Numbered from the stretch's first letter, positions 8,418-16,632 are shown. The stretch: 64,000 nt of DNA from Mucilaginibacter sp. OK283 (GCF_900110415.1 NZ_FODR01000008.1:186001-250000), one strand, 5' to 3'. A program made the numbers and translations. Notes: generated by a model not told the origin, from the letters alone.

Positions 8418-9989
8418 TTATGGCTGCAGCCAAACAACTTTTACACCTTTTTTGCCGCTTTCTTTTGATAGCTCAAGGGTGATATACAAATCGTTTTTAC
8501 GATCGTAATCAGATATCGAGAAAAGGCCAAGATCGTGATCGCGTTTGCTGGCAGGGTTACCAAAAACATAGTCTCTTTTTGGGGTAACGGCGGCGCCGGC
8601 GAGGGGATAGTAGAAGCCATCACAATCGCTCACGCCCTTGATGCCAACCAGTTTTCCGCTTTCCTGTTTATCGTTGTTGCGTTCGGTATCATTAAACAAA
8701 ATAAAACTTTTGCTTTTGCCATCCAGGTAGGCAAATGATTTAAACTGGTTGCCTTTAACCAGCGTTTGCGCCGTCCCCTCCCTTACAGAGTGATAAAACG
8801 GCCGCAAATATGTTTGATTAAGCACATGATTTTTGCGGATCAGGTACTCGCTTACCATCTCGCCGGTTTTGCTGTAGTTAACCACCGCCATATCGCCCAA
8901 AATGGTTTCGGTAATACTGCCACCATACGAACCACCGGTGTGCGTGTCTATAGTCATCTTTTCAGATACCACAGTAAAGGTGCCATCGGCATTAACAAAA
9001 AGGTTTTGCGGCAAACCATTATAACCTCCCAGCTTTTCGGAGGGTGATATTGGGTCTACCCGATTTATCTTGCGCTCAAAAGGATTTACAAAAGCAAGCA
9101 GCGGAATATAGCTATTGCTGCTTTGTTTTTCTCTGGCTAAAGCAATTAATACTAATGATTTGGTAGCGGGAATGTAACGGGCAATGCCATTATCAACTAT
9201 CAGGTCTTTTGAAAAACCAAGTTCGGTAAAGTTAACAGAGGTTGCGCCTTTATCCAGGTTGGCCATAATCAGTTCGCTCTCTTTGCCGCCGCTATTTTTG
9301 GTATTAAAACCGTAGGCCAGCACGCACACTTTATCGCTGCCAATAACGGCCATATCTACATAGCGCAGGTATTTGTATTTTTCTTCGGGCGAGGCATAAA
9401 AAGCCCTGCCCGTTTCTTTATTATCGGCCCCATAAGTTACGATTTCGATGCGTTTGCTCCTTTCCGATTCAAAGGAGTTAAACTTTACCACAGCATAGTT
9501 ATCACTGTTGGGATCTTTGCGCACATAAAACTCGGGCATCGGCACATCGCCAAAGGCCATGGCATAGCCTTGCATAAAACCTACTCGGCTCAGTTCGCTT
9601 ATCTTTTTATCGTCTTTTAATGTGCCGGTTTTAGCATCAATTATCAGCCTGTATAAAACAGGGGTACGGGAATCCACTTCGCTTATCAGTAAAACAGCAT
9701 CGCCGTTAATTTCAAAAACACCCTCAATATAACCTTGCTTCAATTTGCCGTATGATGGCTTCACATTGGTTACCACTGTTTCTTTATGGCTTGGATCATA
9801 AACGCGGATATCGATACCATCTTTATTGGTAATGCGAAAAAACAAGGTTCCCCCAGTCTTCATTTCCAGGATTTTGGCAAAACCATCTTCGGGTTCCTTA
9901 AAAACAGGTCCTTCGGCAATAGGTTTGAACTGGGCTTTAACTGTAGCACAAAGTAAAACTAACAGGAGTAGTGAAAAAGGTCTTTTCAT
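8418..9989 (-). CDS. Large secreted protein of unknown function
   Basis: 523 residues starting with a clear Sec signal peptide (MKRPFSLLLLVLLCATVKA, then Gln). The mature chain is rich in alternating hydrophobic/polar strands, with phrases such as GGTLFFRITNKDGIDIRVYD, GVFEINGDAVLLISEVDS and SLVLIALAREKQ. That pattern suggests a beta-propeller-like or multi-strand periplasmic or surface protein, but this is inference from pattern only. No catalytic motif, lipobox Cys or C-terminal sorting domain is evident. It is encoded alone, convergent with the acetyltransferase gene. I do not recognise the family. Confidence 0.75.
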   Translation of the reverse strand: MKRPFSLLLLVLLCATVKAQFKPIAEGPVFKEPEDGFAKILEMKTGGTLFFRITNKDGIDIRVYDPSHKETVVTNVKPSYGKLKQGYIEGVFEINGDAVLLISEVDSRTPVLYRLIIDAKTGTLKDDKKISELSRVGFMQGYAMAFGDVPMPEFYVRKDPNSDNYAVVKFNSFESERSKRIEIVTYGADNKETGRAFYASPEEKYKYLRYVDMAVIGSDKVCVLAYGFNTKNSGGKESELIMANLDKGATSVNFTELGFSKDLIVDNGIARYIPATKSLVLIALAREKQSSNSYIPLLAFVNPFERKINRVDPISPSEKLGGYNGLPQNLFVNADGTFTVVSEKMTIDTHTGGSYGGSITETILGDMAVVNYSKTGEMVSEYLIRKNHVLNQTYLRPFYHSVREGTAQTLVKGNQFKSFAYLDGKSKSFILFNDTERNNDKQESGKLVGIKGVSDCDGFYYPLAGAAVTPKRDYVFGNPASKRDHDLGLFSISDYDRKNDLYITLELSKESGKKGVKVVWLQP

Positions 9990-10257
9990 TTGGTTTTAAT
10001 AACTGGCGATTAAAAATAGGTAAAAATAGGTTTCAGAACAACTACAAATTGTTTTGAAATAAACCCGGCACCAACACTAATATTGGTAAAGCCTTCCATC
10101 CAAATTATTTCCTGATGTTTACCGGCAGTTCTTCATTTTCGTCTATCATTCATCGGTAATTTTCCGCCGTTTACCGGAAGTTTGCTTTGCTTCGCCTAAT
10201 AACCATAGTTAAAAGGCCATTCTGTTTGCATTTTTGAATCAACAAATCGCAATCACC

Positions 10258-10356
10258 ATGAAAACTTTACTTGCTATACAAATCATCCACCTGATAGTTA
10301 AAGCTGCCGAACACGCCGAAGCTATCATTAATTCCATCGGTCACCTGATAAAATAA
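10258..10356 (+). CDS. Possible 32-residue amphipathic peptide
   Basis: ATG to TAA without interruption. It encodes a short chain beginning MKTLLAIQIIHLIVKAAE, with a second half of the same hydrophobic/charged alternation (AEAIINSIGHLIK). Drawn as a helix it would be amphipathic. No clear ribosome binding site or paired -33/-7 promoter is visible, and an ORF this short can arise by chance. If real it could be a membrane-active or leader peptide. Nothing adjacent supports a function, and the next gene starts 357 nt downstream. Confidence 0.2.
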   Translation: MKTLLAIQIIHLIVKAAEHAEAIINSIGHLIK

Positions 10357-10385
10357 GCCCCCCAGCCCCCTTGAGGGGAGCTTTT
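10357..10385. repeat. C-rich/G-rich hairpin
   Basis: A run of C with AGCCCCC and then GGGGAG around TTGA, followed by CTTTT. It is the same type of unit as at 11478, 35932 and 36343. It could terminate transcription of the micro-ORF. Confidence 0.5.
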
Positions 10386-10550
10386 AATTGTCAGGTTCTA
10401 TATATATCAACGTTACTCCCATAATGCTATTAATAAACGGCAACGCCATGCAAAAAGGGAGATAAAACAAACGGGAACTGGGCAAAATCGGCAGCCGAAG
10501 ATAAAACGGTTAAAAGCACGATGAGCCCGTAACCAAAAACATAAAGAGCA

Positions 10551-10600
10551 GCCCCCCCGGAAGGGAGAGCTTAAAAAAGCCTCCCCTTCCGGGGGAGATT
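10551..10600. repeat. Strong inverted repeat
   Basis: CCCCCGGAAGGG followed by AGAGCTT pairs with AAGCCT and CCCTTCCGGGGG, giving a stem of about 18 bp around a short A-rich loop. It lies about 110 nt upstream of the ABC ATPase start and may insulate it from upstream transcription. Confidence 0.6.
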
Positions 10601-10712
10601 ATTTACATTGTTTTTATTTAAGGGGTGTTCATGATGGCTGCGCCGTTTAGAGGGGGCCGGGCGCATTTAAATAATTCATGGTTATTTCATTATTCTGTTG
10701 CATTTTTACCCT

Positions 10713-11477
10713 ATGGCAAAACCACCCATTATCACTGTAAAAAACCTGGTAAAAAACTACGGCGATTTTGCAGCCGTAAAAGGCATCAGCTTTGAAGTTT
10801 ACGAGGGCGAGATCTTCGGCTTACTTGGCCCCAATGGCGCCGGGAAAACTACTACGCTTGAAGTTATTGAAACCCTGCGCGAAAAAACATCGGGCGAAAT
10901 CACTGTTGACGGCTTTAATATTGATACCGATAAAGACAGCATTAAGCAACGCATAGGTGTGCAGCTACAGGCAGCCGGCTATTATCCTAACCTTAACCTA
11001 TCGGAATTGATAGAACTGTTTACCGGATTATACGGGGTTGACAAAACACCCACCGAAATGCTGGAGAAAGTTGCACTTGTTGATAAGGCCAAGGCAAAAT
11101 ATAAAGATCTTTCAGGAGGGCAAAAGCAGCGGTTCTCTATCGCCACCACGCTTATTAATAACCCAAGGATCATTTTTTTGGATGAGCCCACAACCGGCCT
11201 TGACCCGCAGGCCCGCCGTAACCTTTGGGACCTGATCCGCGAAATACGCGACCAGGGCACAACCGTTGTGATAACCACTCATTACATGGACGAGGCCGAG
11301 GTGTTATGCGACCGTGTTGCCTTTGTTGATGGCGGCCACATCATTGGCATAGATACCCCCGATCATTTTATTGATCAGCTGGTAGAAACCGGTTTCGAAC
11401 GTAAAAAGCAAGTTAAACTGGCCAACCTGGAGGATGTTTTTATTAACCTGACGGGTAAGGAATGGCGGGAAGGTTAG
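10713..11477 (+). CDS. ABC transporter ATP-binding protein
   Basis: Cytoplasmic ATPase of an ABC-2-type exporter, paired with the permease downstream. Motifs: Walker A GLLGPNGAGKTTTL near 38-51, Q-loop IGVQLQAAGY, signature LSGGQKQRFS near 136-145, Walker B RIIFLDEPTTGLDPQ, and switch TTHYMDEAE. The 254 residues fit a single nucleotide-binding domain without an extension. I chose ATG at 10713 (MAKPPIITVKNL) over the upstream in-frame TTG at 10698, because homologues normally begin a few residues before the first strand. The substrate is not predictable; the family includes multidrug and lipid exporters. Confidence 0.93.
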   Translation: MAKPPIITVKNLVKNYGDFAAVKGISFEVYEGEIFGLLGPNGAGKTTTLEVIETLREKTSGEITVDGFNIDTDKDSIKQRIGVQLQAAGYYPNLNLSELIELFTGLYGVDKTPTEMLEKVALVDKAKAKYKDLSGGQKQRFSIATTLINNPRIIFLDEPTTGLDPQARRNLWDLIREIRDQGTTVVITTHYMDEAEVLCDRVAFVDGGHIIGIDTPDHFIDQLVETGFERKKQVKLANLEDVFINLTGKEWREG

Positions 11478-11500
11478 CCCCCCGGCCCCCTGAAGGGGGA
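11478..11500. repeat. C-rich/G-rich hairpin after the ABC ATPase
   Basis: GGCCCCC, then TGAA, then GGGGGA directly after the stop codon. Same family as the hairpins at 10357, 35932 and 36343. Confidence 0.55.
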
Positions 11501-11504
11501 GTAA

Positions 11505-11532
11505 GTTGGCAGTTTTGAGTTGGCAGTTGGCA
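11505..11532. repeat. Heptamer array (unit GTTGGCA)
   Basis: Four consecutive 7-nt units: GTTGGCA, GTTTTGA, GTTGGCA, GTTGGCA. A member of the degenerate 7/8-nt intergenic array class found throughout the window. Confidence 0.75.
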
Positions 11533-11597
11533 TTCAAAAAAATGACTTAATGACGCCGCAGGCAAATAACTCAACGACCAATGATCCCGCCGGAAAA

Positions 11598-11648
11598 GAC
11601 CAATGAACTAATGAACAAGTGAACCAATGAACCAAAATGAACCAAAAG
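11598..11648. repeat. Octamer array (unit AACCAATG) overlapping the permease start
   Basis: Units GACCAATG, AACTAATG, AACAAGTG and AACCAATG of 8 nt, then two longer variants. The array runs into the coding sequence: the permease ATG at 11637 lies inside it. Each unit ends in ATG or GTG, so the array supplies several start-like codons. Confidence 0.75.
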
Positions 11649-12755
11649 AAATATAGCAATACAAAAGCAACCCTGGCTATTGCCAAGGCAAGTTTCAGGG
11701 CCATACTGCGCAGCCCCTCGGCGGTGGTGTTTACCTTGGCATTCCCTTTAATATTTATTATTGTTTTTGCCAATATTGGCGGCGGGGCCCCTTCTGTTGA
11801 TGTTGGTGTTGCCAAAGGCTGCGATACTACCGGAAAACTTTATCAGCAACTTAAACAAAAGCAGTTGATAAATTTTATTACCGATCAGTCGGCTGATGAA
11901 ATGAATAAGAACCTGGCAAAAGGGCAAATAGATGCTATTATAGATATTAAACCGCTGGTGCCCATGCAACCCTTGAATATAAAGGTGCAATACAGCAAGG
12001 CTTCAAACAAAGGAGGCATTTTACGATCGATACTGAACAATGCTTCTTATAACGCGCAACTGGCCGAGTTAGCCAAAATACAATCGGTATCGGGCTTTAA
12101 AATACCCGAGGCTGTGCACCTGGAGGAAACTACCGTATCAGGCCGCGCTTATAAATACATCGATTTTATTTTACCCGGGCAGTTAGGTTTTTCCATTTTA
12201 AGCAGCGGCGTTTTTGGTACTGCCTTTGTTTTCCTGAGTTTACGTTTAACGTTGGTTATCAAGCGTTTTTTTGCTACACCGGTAAAACGATCAAGCATTG
12301 TTTTGGGTGAGGCTTTGGCCAGGATAACCTTCTCGTTACTGGGTGCGTTGTTCATCATTTTAGTTGGCCATTACCTGTTTGGCTTTACACTAATTCACGG
12401 GGTTATCACAGTTGTAAATATGCTGGTACTCTCGGCTTTCGGTCTCATTATATTTATGGGCTTTGGATTCATCATTTCGGGCATTGCCAAAAACGAGGGT
12501 ACGGTACCTCCCCTGTCTAACATTATTACCATGCCGCAGTTTTTACTGTCGGGCACTTTCTTTTCAGTAACAGCTTTCCCTAAATGGCTGCAGGCCATCA
12601 GTAACGCTTTGCCTTTAACACATTTAAACAATGCTATGCGCAAGGTGGCTTTTGAAGGTGCGGGCCTGGCAGATGTAACGCATCAACTCCTGATCCTTTT
12701 AATTTGGTTTGTGATTGTTTATGCTGTGGCTATCAAAACTTTTAAATGGGAATAG
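11637..12755 (+). CDS. ABC-2 type transporter permease
   Basis: Membrane partner of the ATPase 160 nt upstream. The 372 residues form the ABC-2 layout: one N-terminal helix (SAVVFTLAFPLIFIIVFANI, about 28-47), a large extracytoplasmic loop (about 48-175), then five or so helices in the C-terminal half, including FILPGQLGFSILSSGVFGTA and the FMGFGFIISGIAKNE segment typical of DrrB/NodJ-like permeases. It likely works as a homodimer with two ATPase copies. The start is uncertain because ATG 11637 sits in an octamer repeat whose units carry other ATGs; the next in-frame Met lies well inside the domain, so 11637 is kept. Confidence 0.9.
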   Translation: MNQKKYSNTKATLAIAKASFRAILRSPSAVVFTLAFPLIFIIVFANIGGGAPSVDVGVAKGCDTTGKLYQQLKQKQLINFITDQSADEMNKNLAKGQIDAIIDIKPLVPMQPLNIKVQYSKASNKGGILRSILNNASYNAQLAELAKIQSVSGFKIPEAVHLEETTVSGRAYKYIDFILPGQLGFSILSSGVFGTAFVFLSLRLTLVIKRFFATPVKRSSIVLGEALARITFSLLGALFIILVGHYLFGFTLIHGVITVVNMLVLSAFGLIIFMGFGFIISGIAKNEGTVPPLSNIITMPQFLLSGTFFSVTAFPKWLQAISNALPLTHLNNAMRKVAFEGAGLADVTHQLLILLIWFVIVYAVAIKTFKWE

Positions 12756-12763
12756 TTTTTTAG

Positions 12764-12791
12764 TAGCAAGTAGTTAGTAGCAAGTAGTAAG
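12764..12791. repeat. Heptamer array (unit TAGCAAG)
   Basis: Four 7-nt units: TAGCAAG, TAGTTAG, TAGCAAG, TAGTAAG. It begins 8 nt after the permease stop. Confidence 0.75.
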
Positions 12792-13000
12792 ATTGATTGC
12801 CCCCAGAGCAAACGCATCTTAGGTGGGTTAACATAACTTAACACATTTTAGATTATTTTCTTATAAATACCTAACAATCAGTATTTTATTTTTTCTCAAG
12901 GTTAACACTAAACTGATATCTTCTGCTCATTCTCTAAATCTGCAAACAGCGTAGCCTTCTTGAACACCTCTTAAAAACAAACAAAAGGTGAAAATGCTGA

Positions 13001-13103
13001 TTCAGACAATTCGCGATAGGGATAAAAGCGGATACCGGCCCGCGCCTAATGCCATGTGCGCGTATGAGCGGTGAGCCCGGGCCGCAGGCATCGCCCTAAA
13101 TCG
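13001..13103. repeat. GC-rich structured intergenic element
   Basis: Begins CGATAGGGAT and ends ATCGCCCTAAATCG, giving imperfectly inverted ends. The interior pairs CCGGCCCGCG with GCCCGGGCCGC. GC content is far above the A/T-rich DNA on both sides. It could be a MITE-like repeat or a structured RNA. Confidence 0.45.
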
Positions 13104-13173
13104 ACAAATTTTAAATCTCACTACATTAACAAAATAAACTTTTCTTTTCCATCGGCCCACTCATTGATAAAAT

Positions 13174-13222
13174 TTAACATTAACTTAACATTAAGGCGTT
13201 GTAACTTAACACTAACGTAACA
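13174..13222 (+). promoter_or_regulatory. TTAACA direct repeats of 11-nt period (Pho-box-like)
   Basis: TTAACA occurs at 13174, 13185 and 13206, with GTAACA at 13217. Within each pair the spacing is exactly 11 nt. This is the arrangement of PhoP/PhoB half-sites in other phyla. The repeats sit directly upstream of a -7 box that lacks a clear -33 box. Confidence 0.4.
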
Positions 13223-13231
13223 TTAAGGAAA

Positions 13232-13239
13232 TACATTTG
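13232..13239 (+). promoter_or_regulatory. -7 promoter box for the DUF2490 gene
   Basis: TACATTTG matches TAnnTTTG and lies 20 nt before the ATG at 13260. No TTTG is at the usual distance upstream, consistent with an activator-dependent promoter. Confidence 0.5.
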
Positions 13240-13259
13240 CACAATTAAACCCCTAAGTT

Positions 13260-13994
13260 ATGTTCAAAATCAACATTGGTGCCGTTTTAGTTTTTATTTT
13301 GTTAACAGTATGTTCATTCGCCGTTAAAGCCCAGGATACCAAAGTTGGTACATGGGGCATAGCCACCGTGGTATTACCGGGCGATAGTGCTCATAAATGG
13401 GGCGGATACTCCGAAATTCAAACCCGAACAAACGGCGCGTTTACACAGTTTCAGTACTACGAGGCAAAAGCGGGCGTAAGTTACGATCTGGATAAAAATT
13501 TTACCGCCCTGCTTGGTACCGGAACTTACCATACTTATGATTATACCGATCTTGATAAAGGCCCGACAACCAATGAATTCAGGTTTTGGGAGCAAATGAC
13601 GGTTAACCAGTTTTTAGACCGCTTTAAATTCGAACATCGTTACCGTATAGAGCAGCGCTGGGTAAATGGCGATTATCGCAACCGCTTCAGATATCGCCTA
13701 AACATGTTTATCCCGTTAAATCACAAAAAAATTATTGCCAACACCTGGTTTATCTCAGTTTTCGACGAGGTGTTTTTTAATAACAGGGTACCCAATTTCG
13801 AGCGCAACCGCATTTCTGCTGCTTTGGGTTACCAGGTGGATAAAAGCTGGATAGTACAAGCCGGCTGGATAAACCAACGTAATTATACAACCATACAAAG
13901 CAGCGCCAAACACAATATTATGCTCATGTTGATGTATCGTATTAACCGCAAAAACGCTGTGCAGCGTGAACATGTGCCTACCACGACCGATTAA
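13260..13994 (+). CDS. DUF2490 family outer-membrane protein
   Basis: 244 residues: signal peptide (MFKINIGAVLVFILLTVCSFAVKA, then Gln-Asp), then a chain of alternating strands characteristic of a small beta-barrel. Examples are WGGYSEIQTRTNGAFTQFQY, FEHRYRIEQRWVNGDYRNRF and YRLNMFIPLNHKKI. The LEQR/IEQRW strand and the closing KHNIMLMLMYRINR strand are typical of DUF2490, a family of predicted outer-membrane proteins of unknown role. The gene stands alone, with its own promoter and a set of TTAACA repeats, so it may be controlled by phosphate or another stress signal; that is inference. Confidence 0.82.
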   Translation: MFKINIGAVLVFILLTVCSFAVKAQDTKVGTWGIATVVLPGDSAHKWGGYSEIQTRTNGAFTQFQYYEAKAGVSYDLDKNFTALLGTGTYHTYDYTDLDKGPTTNEFRFWEQMTVNQFLDRFKFEHRYRIEQRWVNGDYRNRFRYRLNMFIPLNHKKIIANTWFISVFDEVFFNNRVPNFERNRISAALGYQVDKSWIVQAGWINQRNYTTIQSSAKHNIMLMLMYRINRKNAVQREHVPTTTD

Positions 13995-14180
13995 GGCCGG
14001 AATTTTTCCTTTTAAAGACAAAATCAGCATAAAAACATTTTAATTTCATGTTAAATTGCTGTTACCCTTTGGCATTATTGATTAATAATGATAACAAATA
14101 CAAAATTTCGATTGTGATTTCTTGATTTTGCTGTTAACTTAGCCGCCGTTTACAATTTACAAATATCTGACAATAAAAAA

Positions 14181-15476
14181 ATGAGCTTAATAATTGACGT
14201 ACACGCCCGCCAGATTTTAGATTCGCGCGGTAACCCTACTATCGAAGTAGAAGTATTAACTGAAAATGGTGCGTTCGGTCGCGCTGCGGTACCTTCTGGT
14301 GCATCAACCGGTGTACACGAGGCTGTTGAACTTCGCGATGACGATAAAACAAAATATATGGGTAAAGGCGTGTTAAAAGCTGTTGCCAACGTAAATGACA
14401 TTTTAGCTCCCGAATTAAAAGGCATTGATGTATTTGATCAAAACAGCATCGACGCCCTGATGATTGAAATTGATGGTACCGAAAATAAAGGCAAAATTGG
14501 CGCCAACGCTATATTAGGTGTTTCATTGGCCGTTGCAAAAGCAGCAGCACAGGAAAGCCGCCAGCCTTTATACCGTTACATTGGCGGTGTAAATGCCAAT
14601 ACTTTACCTATCCCGATGATGAACATCATCAACGGTGGTTCGCACTCTGATGCACCTATCGCTTTCCAGGAATTTATGATTATGCCGGTTGGCGCCCCTT
14701 CTTTCTCTGAGGCATTGCGTTGGGGTACCGAAGTATTTCATAACCTGAAAAAAATTCTGCACGACCGTGGCTTATCAACAGCTGTAGGCGACGAAGGTGG
14801 TTTTGCTCCTACTTTTGAAGGTACCGAAGATGGTGTTGAAACCATTTTAAAAGCCATTGAAAAAGCAGGCTACAAACCAGGCGAAGATATCTTTATCGCT
14901 TTTGACTGTGCTGCATCTGAATTTTACAAAGACGGCAAATACGACTACACCAAATTTGAAGGCGAAAAAGGTGCTATCCGCACCAGCGCCGAGCAGGTTG
15001 AATACCTTGCCGAACTTGTTGCCAAATACCCTGTTATTTCGATTGAAGACGGTATGGCCGAGGATGATTGGGATGGCTGGAAATTATTAACCGAGAAACT
15101 GGGCAAAACTGTACAGCTGGTGGGTGATGATTTATTTGTAACCAACACCAAACGTTTACAACGTGGTATTAACGAGGATACTGCAAACTCAATCCTGGTA
15201 AAAGTAAACCAGATTGGTTCGTTAACAGAAACCATCAACGCGGTAACTTTAGCGCAAACCAACGGTTATACATCAGTAATGAGCCACCGCTCTGGCGAAA
15301 CTGAAGATGCTACCATTGCCGATTTAGCTGTAGCATTAAATTGCGGTCAAATCAAAACCGGTTCGGCTTCACGTTCAGACAGGATCGCTAAATACAACCA
15401 ATTGCTTCGTATTGAAGAAGAATTAGGCGCAAACGCAAAATTCATTGGTAAAGATTTTAAATTCTACAAAAAATAA
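14181..15476 (+). CDS. eno: Enolase (2-phosphoglycerate hydratase)
   Basis: Glycolytic enzyme converting 2-phosphoglycerate to phosphoenolpyruvate, Mg-dependent and cytosolic. 431 residues, the standard length. The N-terminus SLIIDVHARQILDSRGNPT and GAFGRAAVPSGASTG are canonical. Catalytic and metal-site segments are present: GDEGGFAP near 203, SIEDGMAEDDW near 287, LVGDDLFVTN, the enolase signature LVKVNQIGSLTET near 339 (with the catalytic Lys), and SHRSGETEDATIADLAV. A strong terminator follows. A possible -33/-7 pair lies upstream (TTTG ending at 14130, TACAATTT at 14151). It is transcribed alone. Confidence 0.98.
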   Translation: MSLIIDVHARQILDSRGNPTIEVEVLTENGAFGRAAVPSGASTGVHEAVELRDDDKTKYMGKGVLKAVANVNDILAPELKGIDVFDQNSIDALMIEIDGTENKGKIGANAILGVSLAVAKAAAQESRQPLYRYIGGVNANTLPIPMMNIINGGSHSDAPIAFQEFMIMPVGAPSFSEALRWGTEVFHNLKKILHDRGLSTAVGDEGGFAPTFEGTEDGVETILKAIEKAGYKPGEDIFIAFDCAASEFYKDGKYDYTKFEGEKGAIRTSAEQVEYLAELVAKYPVISIEDGMAEDDWDGWKLLTEKLGKTVQLVGDDLFVTNTKRLQRGINEDTANSILVKVNQIGSLTETINAVTLAQTNGYTSVMSHRSGETEDATIADLAVALNCGQIKTGSASRSDRIAKYNQLLRIEEELGANAKFIGKDFKFYKK

Positions 15477-15490
15477 TTTCGACCGATACT

Positions 15491-15527
15491 AAGAGCCATC
15501 TGTAAACAAAACGGATGGCTCTTTTTT
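15491..15527 (+). terminator. Rho-independent terminator after eno
   Basis: AAGAGCCATC pairs with GATGGCTCTT around a 13-nt loop, followed by a T run. Confidence 0.9.
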
Positions 15528-15620
15528 ATAAAATGACCAACATTTGGGCCCGCATTTTATGGGGCCGACAACTTAAGTAACGCCTGTTACGTTATAAACA
15601 AATACCAGTACTAAATTTTG

Positions 15621-16151
15621 ATGGATAAGAAAAGGGTTTCGAGGGGATTTTGGTTGTTATTGCTTTTAGCATTAGTTATTGGGGCCGACAGGATCAGCAA
15701 GATATATGTACGTGATCATATTCATTTTGCCATTGTTATTACGGTTGTGAAAAACTTTTTGACCATTACCAGGGTAGAAAATACAGGTGCATTTTTAAGT
15801 ATCGGCGATAAGCTGGCCAATCCATGGCATTTTATCCTGCTTTCGGTTTTACCAGCCGCGGCATTGGCCTGGGGTTTATTATACGTGCTATTAAAACGTG
15901 GTTTAACACTGCTTAACCAGGCCGGCATTATTGTAATACTGGCAGGTGGCATAGGTAACCTGTATGATAGGGCTGTTTATGGCAGCGTAACCGATTTTGT
16001 ACACATGAACTTTGGCATTTTTGAAACCGGCATATTCAACATAGCCGATGTAGCTATTATGGTTGGTGTAGGCATGCTGCTATTGAACGCCTTTATGCGC
16101 GAGCGTGAACAGAAAAGGCAAGCGGCCGCCGGGAAAGCGGTTACGGCTTAA
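15621..16151 (+). CDS. lspA: Signal peptidase II-like aspartic membrane protease
   Basis: Inner-membrane enzyme that cleaves the signal peptide of prolipoproteins after lipidation. About 176 residues with four predicted helices. Diagnostic blocks are present: NxxxRVENTGAF-like ITRVENTGAFLS, GGIGNLYDRAVYGSVTDFVH near 106-125 (first catalytic Asp in the xDR segment) and IFNIADVAIMVG near 137-148 (second Asp). I chose ATG 15621 over an adjacent upstream TTG at 15618. The Lys/Arg-rich C-terminal tail is cytoplasmic. It stands alone between enolase and a long repeat-containing spacer. Bacteroidota often carry more than one LspA, so a paralogue elsewhere is possible. Confidence 0.93.
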   Translation: MDKKRVSRGFWLLLLLALVIGADRISKIYVRDHIHFAIVITVVKNFLTITRVENTGAFLSIGDKLANPWHFILLSVLPAAALAWGLLYVLLKRGLTLLNQAGIIVILAGGIGNLYDRAVYGSVTDFVHMNFGIFETGIFNIADVAIMVGVGMLLLNAFMREREQKRQAAAGKAVTA

Positions 16152-16353
16152 CGAGTTTAAAGCAAATGTATAGAGGGGCAGTTTATAGGTAGTATCAAGT
16201 CTTAAGTCGAAAGACTGAGCCTCAATTTATGAGTGACTTGACAGTAGTATTCCGGTGTATTGCCATTTTTACTAGTTATAGTGCCCCAAACGACAAATTT
16301 AGGCTTTAATATGTGCCGAACCTACAGCTCTCAAAAATTGTTTGTTTACCCCC

Positions 16354-16400
16354 CAACGGGTTGAAACCCGTTGCTACAAAATGAATCGGGGCTACGCCCC
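16354..16400. repeat. Paired short palindromes
   Basis: CAACGGGTTGAAACCCGTTG forms a perfect 8-bp stem with a 4-nt loop; 14 nt later GGGGCTACGCCCC forms a second small stem. The arrangement resembles a dispersed intergenic repeat rather than a terminator, since no T run follows. Confidence 0.6.
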
Positions 16401-16512
16401 CGGAGAGGAACATTTTATCGACGAGTACACAATGTTTCCTCAAGTATGTTATCACACCCATCCACAGCAGTCACCGTAATAATTTTCAAATCCTCCTCAC
16501 ATTCTCAAATCA

Positions 16513-16549
16513 ATCATCTGCACATCTGAAATCTGTAATCTGCACATCT
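16513..16549. repeat. Mixed 7/8-nt array (unit CACATCTG)
   Basis: Units ATCATCTG, CACATCTG, AAATCTG, TAATCTG and CACATCT, i.e. lengths 8-8-7-7-7. Belongs to the ACATCTGC vocabulary seen again at 16633, 31558, 32050, 38364, 38820, 38952, 41045 and 41186. Confidence 0.75.
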
Positions 16550-16571
16550 ACGCCGTCTAATTTAAAAAGCG

Positions 16572-16579
16572 TATCTTTG
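16572..16579 (+). promoter_or_regulatory. Likely -7 box for the DEAD-box helicase gene
   Basis: TATCTTTG fits TAnnTTTG, about 100 nt before the ATG at 16680. The leader it would create contains the second ACATCTGC array, which would therefore be transcribed. Confidence 0.45.
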
Positions 16580-16632
16580 CAGAAAATTATGCCTCGTTAA
16601 AAACATAGGCATAGCAGTCTATAATATTACAA

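Larger units (their letters stand above)
9990..10712. other. 723-nt non-coding stretch with hairpins and a possible micro-ORF
   Basis: Lies between the secreted-protein gene (-) and the ABC ATPase (+). It contains a near direct repeat of the form GTTTACCGGnAGTT (around 10118 and 10168), a possible 32-codon ORF at 10258-10356, a C-rich/G-rich hairpin at 10357-10385 and a strong hairpin at 10551-10600. I see no tRNA or larger coding frame. Confidence 0.7.
12756..13259. other. 504-nt intergenic region upstream of the DUF2490 gene
   Basis: Holds a heptamer array (12764-12791), a GC-rich structured element (about 13001-13103), a set of TTAACA direct repeats (13174-13222) and a -7 box (13232-13239). 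No convincing ORF is present; a 26-codon frame from 12994 falls in the GC-rich element and looks accidental. Confidence 0.7.

Noticed and set aside
11598..11648. CRISPR-like repetition in intergenic DNA
   Set aside because: Units are 7-8 nt with no spacers between them and no cas genes anywhere in the window.
12994..13074. 26-codon ORF in the GC-rich element
   Set aside because: It lies across a structured repeat, has no ribosome binding site and ends within the palindrome.
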